Shown piece after piece: positions 18,256-26,455 of a stretch of 64,000 nucleotides of DNA. This DNA is from Marivita sp003149565. GTDB lineage: Bacteria; Pseudomonadota; Alphaproteobacteria; Rhodobacterales; Rhodobacteraceae. The stretch lies in assembly GCF_965216415.1 (NCBI RefSeq), contig NZ_CBDCFU010000002.1; one strand, written 5' to 3'. The stretch's first letter is position 1; each line of letters opens with the position of its first letter. A program made the translations under genes and the position numbers. The notes beneath the pieces were generated by a model. The model was not told the DNA's origin. It saw nothing but the letters and a program-made list of their open reading frames with translations, and did no database searches.

Positions 18256-19398
18256 ATGGCGCGCGGACCGGACGGGGCGGGGCAGGCACAGGGGTTTTCT
18301 CTGAAAGACCAGCTCTTCAATGCTGACACCCTGGGTGACTTGGCGGCCGAATATGCCGTGTTGCCGGGCTTTGATCCGGACCGATTTACCACCGAGGCTC
18401 TCGCGGGGTTATCTTCGCGAGGGCTGCTGGAACGCCTCGATTGGCTGGCTGACTGCATCGAGGTCCAATTGCCGTCAAACTTCCCCGACATGGCCGAGGC
18501 ATTGGAAGCAGCCATGCCAGAACCGCTTGATCCTTCTAAAAAGGACGATGATTTTGGTCGGTTTATCCATGCAGTGCCTGGCATTCTGGCCGTCCGCCAC
18601 GGGCTTGAAAATCATCGCGACCGCGCTCTGGACCTGTTGGAGGCGGCAACACAGCGCTTTTCGATGGAGTTCTATATCCGTCCGTTCCTCAATCGCTGGC
18701 CGGATGACACGCTGTCGCGGTTGGATCGCTGGACTGAACACGACAACTATCATGTGCGACGCCTTGTAAGCGAAGGCACGCGGCCGCGTTTACCGTGGGC
18801 AGCCAACATACAGCTTGATCCCGTGGTGCCCATGAGATTTCTTGATGCGCTGCACGCAGACCCGACGCGCTATGTGACACGATCCGTCGCCAATCACATG
18901 AATGACCTGACCCGCCACGCGCCTGAGACTGTGGTAGAGCGGTTGCGAGGCTGGCGTGCTGCAGGTCGCCAAACGCCCAAAGAGCTTGATTGGATGACCC
19001 GCCATGCGCTGCGCACAGCTGTCAAACGCGGTGAAGCTGATGCGCTGACGCTATTGGGATATGCGCAGGACCGCGACATCGCCGTGTCGCTGGACCTGTC
19101 GCCTGATCCGGTAAAGATAGGCAGCGCGCTTCAAATCGATGTCACCTTGTGCGCCACAGAAGACCTTCCCGTGATGGTGGACTATCGCATCCAGTTCCAT
19201 CGCCCGAACGGTCGTCTCGGTGAAAAGGTCTTCAAGCTGAAGACGGCACATCTCAAGGCCGACACGCCTTTAAAGATGAGCAAGTCACATCGTTTGAAGG
19301 CCGAAGCATCGACATTCACGCTGCATCCCGGCACGCATTTGATAACGGTGCAGGTTAACGGTCAGGATCGCGCGCAGGCGTCTGTGACTTTCGCCTAG
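18256..19398 (+). CDS. DNA alkylation repair protein, AlkC-like (HEAT-repeat glycosylase)
   Basis: This 380-residue protein matches the AlkC/AlkD superfamily, which excises positively charged alkylated bases without base flipping. The block NYHVRRLVSEGTRPRLPWA, near residues 165-183, is the recognisable core, inside a row of HEAT-like helices (about 35-275). Residues 285-380 are beta-rich and look like the Ig-like domain reported for AlkC, so AlkC is favoured over AlkD. It begins 3 bases after the SDR stop codon, so the two are co-translated. No Ada-type regulator is nearby. Confidence 0.78.
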   Translation: MARGPDGAGQAQGFSLKDQLFNADTLGDLAAEYAVLPGFDPDRFTTEALAGLSSRGLLERLDWLADCIEVQLPSNFPDMAEALEAAMPEPLDPSKKDDDFGRFIHAVPGILAVRHGLENHRDRALDLLEAATQRFSMEFYIRPFLNRWPDDTLSRLDRWTEHDNYHVRRLVSEGTRPRLPWAANIQLDPVVPMRFLDALHADPTRYVTRSVANHMNDLTRHAPETVVERLRGWRAAGRQTPKELDWMTRHALRTAVKRGEADALTLLGYAQDRDIAVSLDLSPDPVKIGSALQIDVTLCATEDLPVMVDYRIQFHRPNGRLGEKVFKLKTAHLKADTPLKMSKSHRLKAEASTFTLHPGTHLITVQVNGQDRAQASVTFA

Positions 19399-19421
19399 CC
19401 AGCAGGTCGACCTTTGAACTG

Positions 19422-20120
19422 TCAGTTCTGGGAAGGTGCATCCGTCCACCGGGACTCGAGCTTTTCAAGTGCCTGAATACGCTCGGTTGTTTTTGGATGC
19501 GACATGAGCCAGGCGGGCACAACACCTGAGCGAGCCTGTGTCAACGCATCGAGCTTTGTGAACAACGACTTTTGTGGCGCGATCCCAATTCCGGCTTTGT
19601 GCAGAAGGGCCGCCGCATAGGCATCTGCCTCATACTCGTCCCCGCGCGACAACCGGGCCGCCAGCAGCGTGGCCACCATGTTTGCGATCCAGACCCCAAT
19701 ACCGGGAAGAAAGCGCGACAACACCATCGCCAAGGCTGTCCGCAGCGCGTTCTGGCCGGAAAAGTCGATCATGCGGCGGCGCGTATGGCCGAGCGCGACA
19801 TGGCCCAGCTCGTGTGCAATGACGCTGGCCAGTTCTTCCCCAGTGACCTCACCATTCTGGTATTTCCGGTAAAATCCACGGGTGATGAAAATGCGCCCAT
19901 CCGGCGCAGCCAATCCGTTTACAGGGTCGATCTCGTAGATGTGCACCCGAATGCGATCCAGATCAAGCGCTGCCGCCAGCCGATCTGTAAGCGCTTTGAG
20001 CCGAGGATCGGCCAGTTCCGTCGATTGTGCATCAAGCTCGCGTTTCGTACGCCAAACCGAGAAATGATACATCGCCAAGGCGTAAAGTATGGCGAGAAGG
20101 ATCGGGGTGAATTTCAACAT
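19422..20120 (-). CDS. M48-family metallopeptidase, membrane-anchored
   Basis: This 232-residue protein has an N-terminal hydrophobic segment (residues 5-22) and the zinc site HELGH at 103-107, in ASVIAHELGHVALGHTRRRM. The downstream GDEYEADAYA supplies the third ligand Glu. The arrangement fits M48 peptidases related to HtpX/Oma1/LoiP. It is smaller than HtpX and has one further hydrophobic stretch (ALAMVLSRFLPGIGVWIANM). Its substrate is unknown; membrane-protein quality control is likely from the family. Confidence 0.85.
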   Translation of the reverse strand: MLKFTPILLAILYALAMYHFSVWRTKRELDAQSTELADPRLKALTDRLAAALDLDRIRVHIYEIDPVNGLAAPDGRIFITRGFYRKYQNGEVTGEELASVIAHELGHVALGHTRRRMIDFSGQNALRTALAMVLSRFLPGIGVWIANMVATLLAARLSRGDEYEADAYAAALLHKAGIGIAPQKSLFTKLDALTQARSGVVPAWLMSHPKTTERIQALEKLESRWTDAPSQN

Positions 20121-20148
20121 GCCCTTGATATGGGGCGTGGAGAGCGTG

Positions 20149-20178
20149 GCGACAAGCGCGCTTTGGCGCGCTTGTCGC
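20149..20178 (-). terminator. Strong intergenic hairpin after the OsmC gene
   Basis: A 13-bp perfect stem (GCGACAAGCGCGC / GCGCGCTTGTCGC) with a 4-base TTTG loop lies between the end of the OsmC gene and the start of the M48 gene. No T-run follows, so it may end transcription with help or stabilise the OsmC mRNA 3' end. Confidence 0.55.
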
Positions 20179-20188
20179 AGTGTTTCGG

Positions 20189-20620
20189 TTACTGCGTCAG
20201 CTTGGCATCCATTGTGATCTCTGCGGCAGCGAGCACTTTGGACAGGGGGCAGTTCTCCTTGGCCGTCTGTGCCGCTTTCTGGAAATCCTCTTCGCTGATG
20301 CCGGGGATCTTGGCTGTCATATCCAGATGGATCGTTGTGATGGCAAAACCGCCATCTTTCTCTTCAAGACCGACGGAGGCTTTCGTGTTGATATCCTCTG
20401 CGACCACATCGTATTCGCCTAGGATCATTGAAAACGCCATTGAAAAGCACCCGGCATGCGCTGCTCCGATCAATTCTTCCGGATTGGTGCCAGGCTTGTC
20501 CTCGAACCGAGTGTTGAACCCGTAGGGCTGTGTATTCAACGCGCCTGACTCGGTCGAAATTGTGCCTTTGCCGTCTTTCAGACCGCCGGACCAATGTGCT
20601 GTTGCTGTCTTGGTGATCAT
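20189..20620 (-). CDS. OsmC-family peroxiredoxin
   Basis: This 143-residue thiol peroxidase acts on organic hydroperoxides. The two catalytic cysteines are present: C58 in AHAGCFSMA and C124 in ENCPLSK. The GxxxxTSESGALNTQPYGFNTRFE-like N-terminal beta region fits OsmC rather than Ohr. The ATG at 20620 has AAAGG at a good distance; the longer frame adds 23 residues that do not align with the family. Confidence 0.9.
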   Translation of the reverse strand: MITKTATAHWSGGLKDGKGTISTESGALNTQPYGFNTRFEDKPGTNPEELIGAAHAGCFSMAFSMILGEYDVVAEDINTKASVGLEEKDGGFAITTIHLDMTAKIPGISEEDFQKAAQTAKENCPLSKVLAAAEITMDAKLTQ

Positions 20621-20693
20621 GGGGAAACCTTTCATCGCTGTTGCGTTCGTCATCTCAACGAGGCGCAGCCTGTCCCGGTTCCCGCCCAAGGCG

Positions 20694-21305
20694 TCAGGTT
20701 TGCCCGTGGCGCGCGCGCGCCTTTCGCACTGCGCGCATCAGCATCCATCCCAGCATGCCTGTCGCGAGCGCTGCAACGAGGAATCCCGAGAAACTCGATG
20801 TCAGCTCAGAAATCTGCGTCACCTGTCCTGCAAAGCTGTAGCCAAGCACGATATAACCGAAAACCCAGATCGCCTCTCCGGCCGCATCCCAAAGCGTGAA
20901 GCGCACCCAATGCAAACCGGATGCCCCGGCTGCCATATTCACCCACGGTCCAAGCGGTGCGAAAAGCCAGGTGCTGAAGAAAACGCCGATCTCGCCCTTG
21001 TGTCGCACCGTCTCTGTGGCGCGGGCGTATAGCTTTTTCCGCGCCGCGTTGGTGTCGGTCAGACGGGTGAGCAGCGGGCCAAAACGACGACCCACCGCGT
21101 AGCCGGTCTGATCCCCCAGAACCGCGCCCAGCCACGCCCCCGCCAGAACCGTGCCACCGTCAAGATCGCCGGAGGCAACAAACGCGCCGCCCGCCAACAT
21201 CAAGAGCGATGTCGGGATCGGCACCAGCAGACAGGAAAGATAGCAGGACGCGGCAATCACCCAAACGCCGTAATCCGCGACCAGTCCAAAAAGCGTGTCG
21301 GTCAC
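20694..21305 (-). CDS. DedA-family membrane protein
   Basis: This 203-residue inner-membrane protein has the DedA/SNARE-associated core: LLVPIPTSLLMLAGGAFVAS, then GAVLGDQTGYAVGRRFG, and FAPLGPWVNMAAGASGLHWV with the re-entrant helices. Members flip undecaprenyl phosphate or phospholipids; which applies here is unknown. Its start overlaps the stop of the upstream membrane gene (ATGA), and the OsmC gene lies further downstream. Confidence 0.85.
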   Translation of the reverse strand: MTDTLFGLVADYGVWVIAASCYLSCLLVPIPTSLLMLAGGAFVASGDLDGGTVLAGAWLGAVLGDQTGYAVGRRFGPLLTRLTDTNAARKKLYARATETVRHKGEIGVFFSTWLFAPLGPWVNMAAGASGLHWVRFTLWDAAGEAIWVFGYIVLGYSFAGQVTQISELTSSFSGFLVAALATGMLGWMLMRAVRKARARHGQT

Positions 21306-21661
21306 GGGCGACGGGCCGGCTCAGTCGCGCGATGCATCGCAATCGCGTCCTCGATCTGACGCATCACCTCTTCCGGCGGAAGGCCCAGTTCTTCAGCCAA
21401 AGCCCTGATGGTCATCCGCCGCGTCTCGGGTGGCATGTCCAGTGCATCCCGGATCACCGGGATCGGGACGTCCCACGACTGCGCGACATAGCCCGGTGTC
21501 ATCCAGATCGCGATTGGTTCCTCGTGATGCGCCGGGTCTGACCAGTAAAGCCAGAACATGACCGACCGCACGCCAAAGAACAGCATCACTGCCAAAGCCA
21601 GAACAAACCCCGCCAGAAACGCCTTGTGATCGTTCCAAAGCGTCCGCAGAACAGGCCTCAC
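21302..21661 (-). CDS. Hypothetical single-pass membrane protein
   Basis: This 119-residue protein has one N-terminal membrane helix (about residues 14-32, AFLAGFVLALAVMLFFGVRS) and a C-terminal half with a helix-turn-helix-like pattern (DMPPETRRMTIRALAEELGLPPEEVMRQIEDAI). The function is unknown. It overlaps the VWA gene upstream and the DedA gene downstream by ATGA, so the three are co-translated. Confidence 0.7.
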   Translation of the reverse strand: MRPVLRTLWNDHKAFLAGFVLALAVMLFFGVRSVMFWLYWSDPAHHEEPIAIWMTPGYVAQSWDVPIPVIRDALDMPPETRRMTIRALAEELGLPPEEVMRQIEDAIAMHRATEPARRP

Positions 21662-22842
21662 TTTGCCAATTCCTTGATGCCCCGACTGATGCCCTCAAGC
21701 GTCATTGGCACCATCGCATCCTCAAAAATCTCGCGGATCATCTGGATCGACTGCGTATACTGCCAATGCCGCTCGGGCGTGGGATTGATCCAGAGGTGAT
21801 GCGGCCATTGCTTACGCGCGCGCTCGAGCCAGACCTGACCGGCCTCAGCGTTCCAGTGCTCATTGGCTCCACCCGCATAGGCGATCTCATAGGGCGACAT
21901 GCTGGCATCGCCGACAAAGATGCATTTGTAGTCCGGCCCGTAGGTGTTGAGCACCTCCATCGTCGGGGTCTGCGCGTCCCAGCGACGACGGTTGTCCTTC
22001 CACACACCTTCATAAAGACAGTTGTGAAAGTAGTAGTGTTCAAGATGTTTGAACTCGGCCCGTGCCGCCGAGAACAGCTCCTCGACAACTTTCACATGCG
22101 GGTCCATCGACCCACCCACATCCAGAAACAGGATCACCTTCACCGCATTGCGCTTTTCGGGCCGCGTCTGCACATCCAGATAGCCATGCTCTGCCGTCGC
22201 GCGGATGGTGCCATCCAGATCGAGCTCCTCCGCCGCACCGTCCCGCGCCCAGCGACGCAAACGCTTCAGCGCCACCTTGATATTGCGCGTCCCCAACTCA
22301 ACGCTGTCATCCAGGTTGCGGAACTCGCGCTTATCCCAGACCTTGACCGCGCGCTGGTGGCGGCTTTCATTCTGCCCGATGCGCACACCTTCCGGGTTAT
22401 AACCATAAGCGCCAAAGGGCGAGGTCCCCGCTGTCCCGATCCACTTGCTGCCGCCTTGATGGCGGCCTTGCTGTTCTTTCAGACGCTCTTTCAGCGTCTC
22501 CATCAGCTTCTCAAAGCCACCAAGCGCTTCAATCTCGGCCTTTTCCTCGTCGCTCAGATGTTTTTCCGCCATCTTGCGCAACCAGTCTTCAGGCAGGTCC
22601 AATGCCTCCAGAACACCCTCAACGCTGATGTTTTCCAATCCCTTGAAGGCTTCAGCAAAGGCGCGGTCAAACCGATCGATATGCCGTTCATCCTTCACCA
22701 TCGCGGTGCGCGCCAGATAATAGAAGGCTTCGGGGTCATAGGTCGCCAGACCCGCACGCATGGCTTCAAGAAAGCTCAGATACTCCCGCAGGGAAACGGG
22801 AACACCGGTAGACCGAAGAGTGTCAAAGAACGGGACGAACAT
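21658..22842 (-). CDS. VWA-domain protein, CoxE-like
   Basis: This 394-residue cytosolic protein has an N-terminal helical region (MFVPFFDTLRSTGVPVSLRE) typical of CoxE-like partners of MoxR ATPases and a C-terminal von Willebrand A domain. The MIDAS loop is D241-V-G-G-S245, in which Gly replaces the first Ser of DxSxS, as often in this family. In known systems a MoxR ATPase and such a VWA protein form a metal-insertion or complex-remodelling pair; the likely MoxR partner is at 26456. An AGGGG site precedes the ATG. Confidence 0.85.
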   Translation of the reverse strand: MFVPFFDTLRSTGVPVSLREYLSFLEAMRAGLATYDPEAFYYLARTAMVKDERHIDRFDRAFAEAFKGLENISVEGVLEALDLPEDWLRKMAEKHLSDEEKAEIEALGGFEKLMETLKERLKEQQGRHQGGSKWIGTAGTSPFGAYGYNPEGVRIGQNESRHQRAVKVWDKREFRNLDDSVELGTRNIKVALKRLRRWARDGAAEELDLDGTIRATAEHGYLDVQTRPEKRNAVKVILFLDVGGSMDPHVKVVEELFSAARAEFKHLEHYYFHNCLYEGVWKDNRRRWDAQTPTMEVLNTYGPDYKCIFVGDASMSPYEIAYAGGANEHWNAEAGQVWLERARKQWPHHLWINPTPERHWQYTQSIQMIREIFEDAMVPMTLEGISRGIKELAK

Positions 22843-22916
22843 GCCCCTGATCTAGCAAGCGGGCAGGGGACTGACCAGCCACCCTGTCTTCTCTGTTTTG
22901 AAAATACCTCGGGGGA

Positions 22917-22964
22917 GCGCCGCAGGCGCGGGGGCGGAGCCCCTGATTTCCGTCCACGGAAATC
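22917..22964. repeat. Cluster of three hairpins including the TTTCCG stem
   Basis: Between the VWA gene and the small membrane gene lie GCGCC-gca-GGCGC, GGGGC-gga-GCCCC and GATTTCCG-tcca-CGGAAATC, back to back. The third shares its core with the double-hairpin repeats at 11528 and 26404. It follows GAAAATACCTCGGGGG, a phrase I associate with intergenic ends in this family of bacteria. Confidence 0.55.
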
Positions 22965-22994
22965 AATGACGCACAGCCGCAGCGTCTTCGCTGC

Positions 22995-23162
22995 TCAGAA
23001 CACCAGCTTTTCGATGGCAATCGTCAGGATCAATCCACCCAATGCGAAGGCGATGGCATAAACCGCCCCGTATTGCCACATATCGGCCCGGTTGCCCTTC
23101 CGTCTCTTGGCGGTCATGGCTCCGATGATGGCCCCCAGAAGGGCTCCTGCAAGTACGATCAT
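22995..23162 (-). CDS. Small membrane protein of 55 residues
   Basis: The frame starts at an ATG whose A and T fall in the stop codon of the DUF2927 lipoprotein gene (ATGA overlap). It encodes 55 residues with two hydrophobic helices (about 2-16 and 33-51) split by a basic loop, TAKRRKGNRAD. The layout suggests a two-pass inner-membrane protein with the loop in the cytosol. No family is recognised. The coupling to the upstream gene and the membrane-like composition support it as real. Confidence 0.65.
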   Translation of the reverse strand: MIVLAGALLGAIIGAMTAKRRKGNRADMWQYGAVYAIAFALGGLILTIAIEKLVF

Positions 23163-24529
23163 AAGCTGCCTCTGGCCCTGTTGAGCGGGTTAAGCGTCGC
23201 GATCTCGCGCAGCTTTGCCCGCACGGACCAATCCGAGCCAAACCCGTATCGCGCCCACCCCAGACTGTCCAGACGCGTCTGACCGCCGGCGGAGGCACGA
23301 CCGGCCAGATCAAGCGCCTCGGCGCGCAACATCAAAAGTGTTGCCAGAAGCGCGGCATTCTCGTGACGGGCCGCAAGGTCGATGGACAATCCCGTCAGGT
23401 GAATGGCGGTGTCGGGATTGTTTTCGGTCAGCGCATAGGCCGCCAATTGCGACGCAACATAGGCGCGATGCAGTTCGGTGTTCGGGCTGCGCGCAAAAAA
23501 GCGGTCGGCTTGAAGGAAATGCACACGTGCCGTTTCGGCATCGCTGCTCTGAAGGATCCGGCCCATTGCATAATGTGTGAAGCCGCGGCGGTGATCCTCC
23601 CAGCCCATTGCAGAGGCAATGCTCAAGGCTTCTGTCGCCGCTGCGCGCCGTGCGATTGGCGACGCCCCTGGGCCAAGGGCCGTTTGAATGGCCTCGATCC
23701 ACGGACGAGGTGTGCGCGCAGGCCGCCGGGGTGTCAGGAATTCACCGGCGGGATTGAGGCGTGCGAAAATGCCGGGAATGCGGTTCAGCACCTCGGCCCG
23801 TGTCATGCCATTTCGCAAGGCAGGATCATAATAGGCGCGCAGGATCAGCATGTCATAGCCGGTCAAGACGGTATGCACGTTGTCGTCGTTGAAGACAGAA
23901 TCCGGCAATCGGTAGAGATCGTTCAACGGTCCCAGGGCCTGAGCAAGCTCCTCGTGCAGACAATCGCGCGCTTCCTGCGGACTGGAATCATTCGGCAGGA
24001 AAATCGCGAGCCGTGTCCGGCTGGTGATCTTGCCCCAATTCACCCGGTTCGAGCGCCGGGATTGCCGATACTCCGACAGGGTCGACACATTCGGGACCAC
24101 AAAACAGGCCGCTTGCGGCAGGAACCGCTGGATTTCTTCGCGGCTCACCGCGTTGATGGTGATGCTGGCATCGGACGCAGAGGTCGCCCGGATATCAATG
24201 CCCGCTTCAGAGCGCAGGCGGTGCAGCAACCGGTCAAGATCACTGGGCACCGTGGGCTGCAAGTTGCCGATCAGGCGCACCGTGATCGGTCCTTCAAACC
24301 GGGTGAAAACATCCAGTTTGCGGCCCGACTCCAACTCCAGCGCCAGATCGACGAAATCGCGGGATAGATCAACGTTGGCCACCCGCACGGGCTGCGGTCG
24401 CGGAACCGAAAAAACCTTGATAGCGGGCAGACTGCTGTCGACAAACGCGGCGCGGGTCGCGGGTTCTGAATGCGACACCGGCATGCAGGCACCCAAAAGC
24501 AAGTAGAGCGGAAGCAGAAAACGGCGCAC
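23159..24529 (-). CDS. DUF2927-domain lipoprotein
   Basis: About 456 residues. The N-terminus (RRFLLPLYLLLGAC) is a lipoprotein signal with Cys at about residue 15. The central part (TRLAIFLPNDSSPQEARDCL, HEELAQALGPLNDL, SVFNDDNVHTVLTGYDMLIL) matches the DUF2927 family, whose HEExxxxLG motif looks like a protease-type zinc site, although I know of no shown activity. The C-terminal 150 residues are helical and resemble tetratricopeptide-like repeats. The start is a GTG 3 bases after the GNAT gene. Confidence 0.78.
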   Translation of the reverse strand: MRRFLLPLYLLLGACMPVSHSEPATRAAFVDSSLPAIKVFSVPRPQPVRVANVDLSRDFVDLALELESGRKLDVFTRFEGPITVRLIGNLQPTVPSDLDRLLHRLRSEAGIDIRATSASDASITINAVSREEIQRFLPQAACFVVPNVSTLSEYRQSRRSNRVNWGKITSRTRLAIFLPNDSSPQEARDCLHEELAQALGPLNDLYRLPDSVFNDDNVHTVLTGYDMLILRAYYDPALRNGMTRAEVLNRIPGIFARLNPAGEFLTPRRPARTPRPWIEAIQTALGPGASPIARRAAATEALSIASAMGWEDHRRGFTHYAMGRILQSSDAETARVHFLQADRFFARSPNTELHRAYVASQLAAYALTENNPDTAIHLTGLSIDLAARHENAALLATLLMLRAEALDLAGRASAGGQTRLDSLGWARYGFGSDWSVRAKLREIATLNPLNRARGSL

Positions 24530-24532
24530 CTG

Positions 24533-24985
24533 TCAGCCCCGCTGGTACTTGATGAACGGGGTGAGCTGACCAATCCGGTCATAAAGCTTGCGGGCTGAAT
24601 GATTGAATTCCTGCGTGGTCCAATACACCGACGGTGCTCCGGCTGCATCGGCCTGTGCGTAGACCGCTTCTATCAAGGTGCGTCCAACCCCTCTGCCGCG
24701 GGCAGACGGGTCCGCATAAAGGTCCTGCAAATAGCAGACATCCTCGATCTTCCAGCAATGGCGGTGGAACAGGTAATGTGCGATCCCCACCGGCACCGTG
24801 TCCAGTTCAGCTATCAGGCAGGAATAATCCTGCGGGTCATCGCCCAGAAGTCGGTCAAAGGTGGTCTTGTAAACGCGATCTGGCACCGACGTTTCATAAA
24901 ACGTCAGATACCCGCGCCAAAGAGCGCACCACGAATCGTAATCCTCCGCGCGCAGAAAGCGCACGTTCAAACTGGTGTGGGACAC
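24533..24985 (-). CDS. GNAT-family N-acetyltransferase
   Basis: This 150-residue protein has the acetyl-CoA motif RGRGVGRTLIEAVY after LQDLYADPSARG and a C-terminal NHSARKLYDRIG motif B. The sequence resembles the Hpa2/PA-family enzymes that acetylate small amines or protein N-termini, but the substrate cannot be read from the sequence. The start is GTG at 24985 with no clear ribosome site, so the true start could be a few codons downstream. Confidence 0.82.
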   Translation of the reverse strand: MSHTSLNVRFLRAEDYDSWCALWRGYLTFYETSVPDRVYKTTFDRLLGDDPQDYSCLIAELDTVPVGIAHYLFHRHCWKIEDVCYLQDLYADPSARGRGVGRTLIEAVYAQADAAGAPSVYWTTQEFNHSARKLYDRIGQLTPFIKYQRG

Positions 24986-25273
24986 GTAAGAAGCCTGCCT
25001 GCTCGTTGCGGATGCTTGATGCTCCGCGGTTTTTTTGTCCTCAGTGAGGACAGCTTACGGCGAAAATCGGGTTTTTGCCTAGCATGAACGAATCGGTCCG
25101 AATCAGTTTTTCGTGCGATTTGGTGTGAGGCCCTAAAATTATTAAAAATCAGCGTATTAGCCTGTGCAAAAGCGCAACAGGTCTCTGGTGCGGTCGCTCC
25201 AAACCTCCAATTCGAGGTGCGCGTGACGATAGGGTGGCTACCCGTCTCGCCAAAATCAGGGTAAGCCGCCCAC

Positions 25274-26392
25274 ATGACGCAAGACACTCCGCTTGAGATC
25301 TTTCTCTCCGGCACGCCGGGGTTTGAACACCTGCTTCGCGACGAAGCCGCAGCGCTTGGCTTTGCCAATGCAACAGCCGTACCAGGCGGTGTGACCTGCG
25401 ACGGTGACTGGTCCGAGGTCTGGCGCGCCAACCTGATGCTGCGCGGGGCAAGTCGGGTTCTGGCCCGCATCGCGCGCTTCCGGGCCATGCATCTGGCGCA
25501 GCTCGATAAACGCGCCCGCAAGATCGACTGGCCCGCGCTGCTGCGCGCCGATGTGCCCTACAGGGTCGAGGCGACCTGTCGGAAATCTCGCATCTACCAC
25601 GCTGGTGCTGCGACCCAACGCGTCGAGACCGCCATCGCAGACGCGCTTGGGTCCAGCCCCACCGAGAAGGCGGGCCTCACGATCCGGGTACGGATCGAAG
25701 ACGACCTCTGCGAGATCAGCCTCGACACATCCGGCGAGGGCCTGCACAAGCGTGGCCATAAACACGCCACCGGCAAAGCCCCGATGCGCGAAACACTTTC
25801 GGCGCTCTTTCTCCGCGCATGCGGCTATGATGGATCAGAGCCGGTGATTGATCCGATGTGCGGCTCAGGCACCTTTGTGATCGAAGCCGCCGAAGGGGCG
25901 CTCGGCCTCGCCCCCGGACGCGCCCGCCGCTTCGGGTTCGAGGACTTGGCCTCGTTTGACGCTATCAAATGGGCCGAACTCAAATCCGCACTGCCAGCAC
26001 CACAGAAAACCGATCTGCGCTTTTACGGCTTCGACCGCGACGCGGGGGCCATCGCCAACGCAACCGCCAACGCCGAGAGGGCCGGAGTGTCCGAGATCAC
26101 CACCTTTACTCATCAGGCCGTGACAGACCTCACCCCACCCGAAGGTCCGCCCGGCCTCGTCATCGTGAACCCGCCTTACGGTGCCCGAATTGGCAACCGC
26201 AAACTTCTCTTTGCTCTCTACGGATCGTTCGGCACGGTGATGAAAGAAAGGTTCAAAGGCTGGCGTGTTGGCATTGTCACGTCAGACAAAGGCCTCGCCC
26301 GCACGACAGGCTTGCACTTCCACAATGTCAGTGCGCCGATTCCGCATGGCGGGCTGAAGGTCCAATTGTTCCAAACCGGCCCGCTAAAATAG
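25274..26392 (+). CDS. RlmL/UPF0020-type RNA N2-guanine methyltransferase with THUMP domain
   Basis: This 372-residue protein has an N-terminal THUMP RNA-binding domain (about 40-155) and a class I methyltransferase domain with VIDPMCGSGTFVIEAA (192-206) and the catalytic NPPYG at 299-303. It corresponds to the first half of E. coli RlmL/RlmK, which makes m2G2445 in 23S rRNA; the RlmK half is absent, as in many alphaproteobacteria. It is the only plus-strand gene within a minus-strand run and lies between the MoxR gene and the GNAT gene. Confidence 0.87.
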   Translation: MTQDTPLEIFLSGTPGFEHLLRDEAAALGFANATAVPGGVTCDGDWSEVWRANLMLRGASRVLARIARFRAMHLAQLDKRARKIDWPALLRADVPYRVEATCRKSRIYHAGAATQRVETAIADALGSSPTEKAGLTIRVRIEDDLCEISLDTSGEGLHKRGHKHATGKAPMRETLSALFLRACGYDGSEPVIDPMCGSGTFVIEAAEGALGLAPGRARRFGFEDLASFDAIKWAELKSALPAPQKTDLRFYGFDRDAGAIANATANAERAGVSEITTFTHQAVTDLTPPEGPPGLVIVNPPYGARIGNRKLLFALYGSFGTVMKERFKGWRVGIVTSDKGLARTTGLHFHNVSAPIPHGGLKVQLFQTGPLK

Positions 26393-26403
26393 ATGCCCGC
26401 CAA

Positions 26404-26447
26404 GCGTTTCCGTTGACGGAAACGCGCAGATGCGTCGACGCATCTGC
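26404..26447. repeat. Double-hairpin palindromic repeat, copy 2 (inverted)
   Basis: GCGTTTCCG/CGGAAACGC (9 bp, loop TTGA) is followed directly by GCAGATGCG/CGCATCTGC (9 bp, loop TCGA). It is the same two-stem unit as at 11528 but in the opposite orientation. It again sits between convergent genes (RlmL-type + and MoxR -). Confidence 0.8.
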
Positions 26448-26455
26448 CGCCCGCC

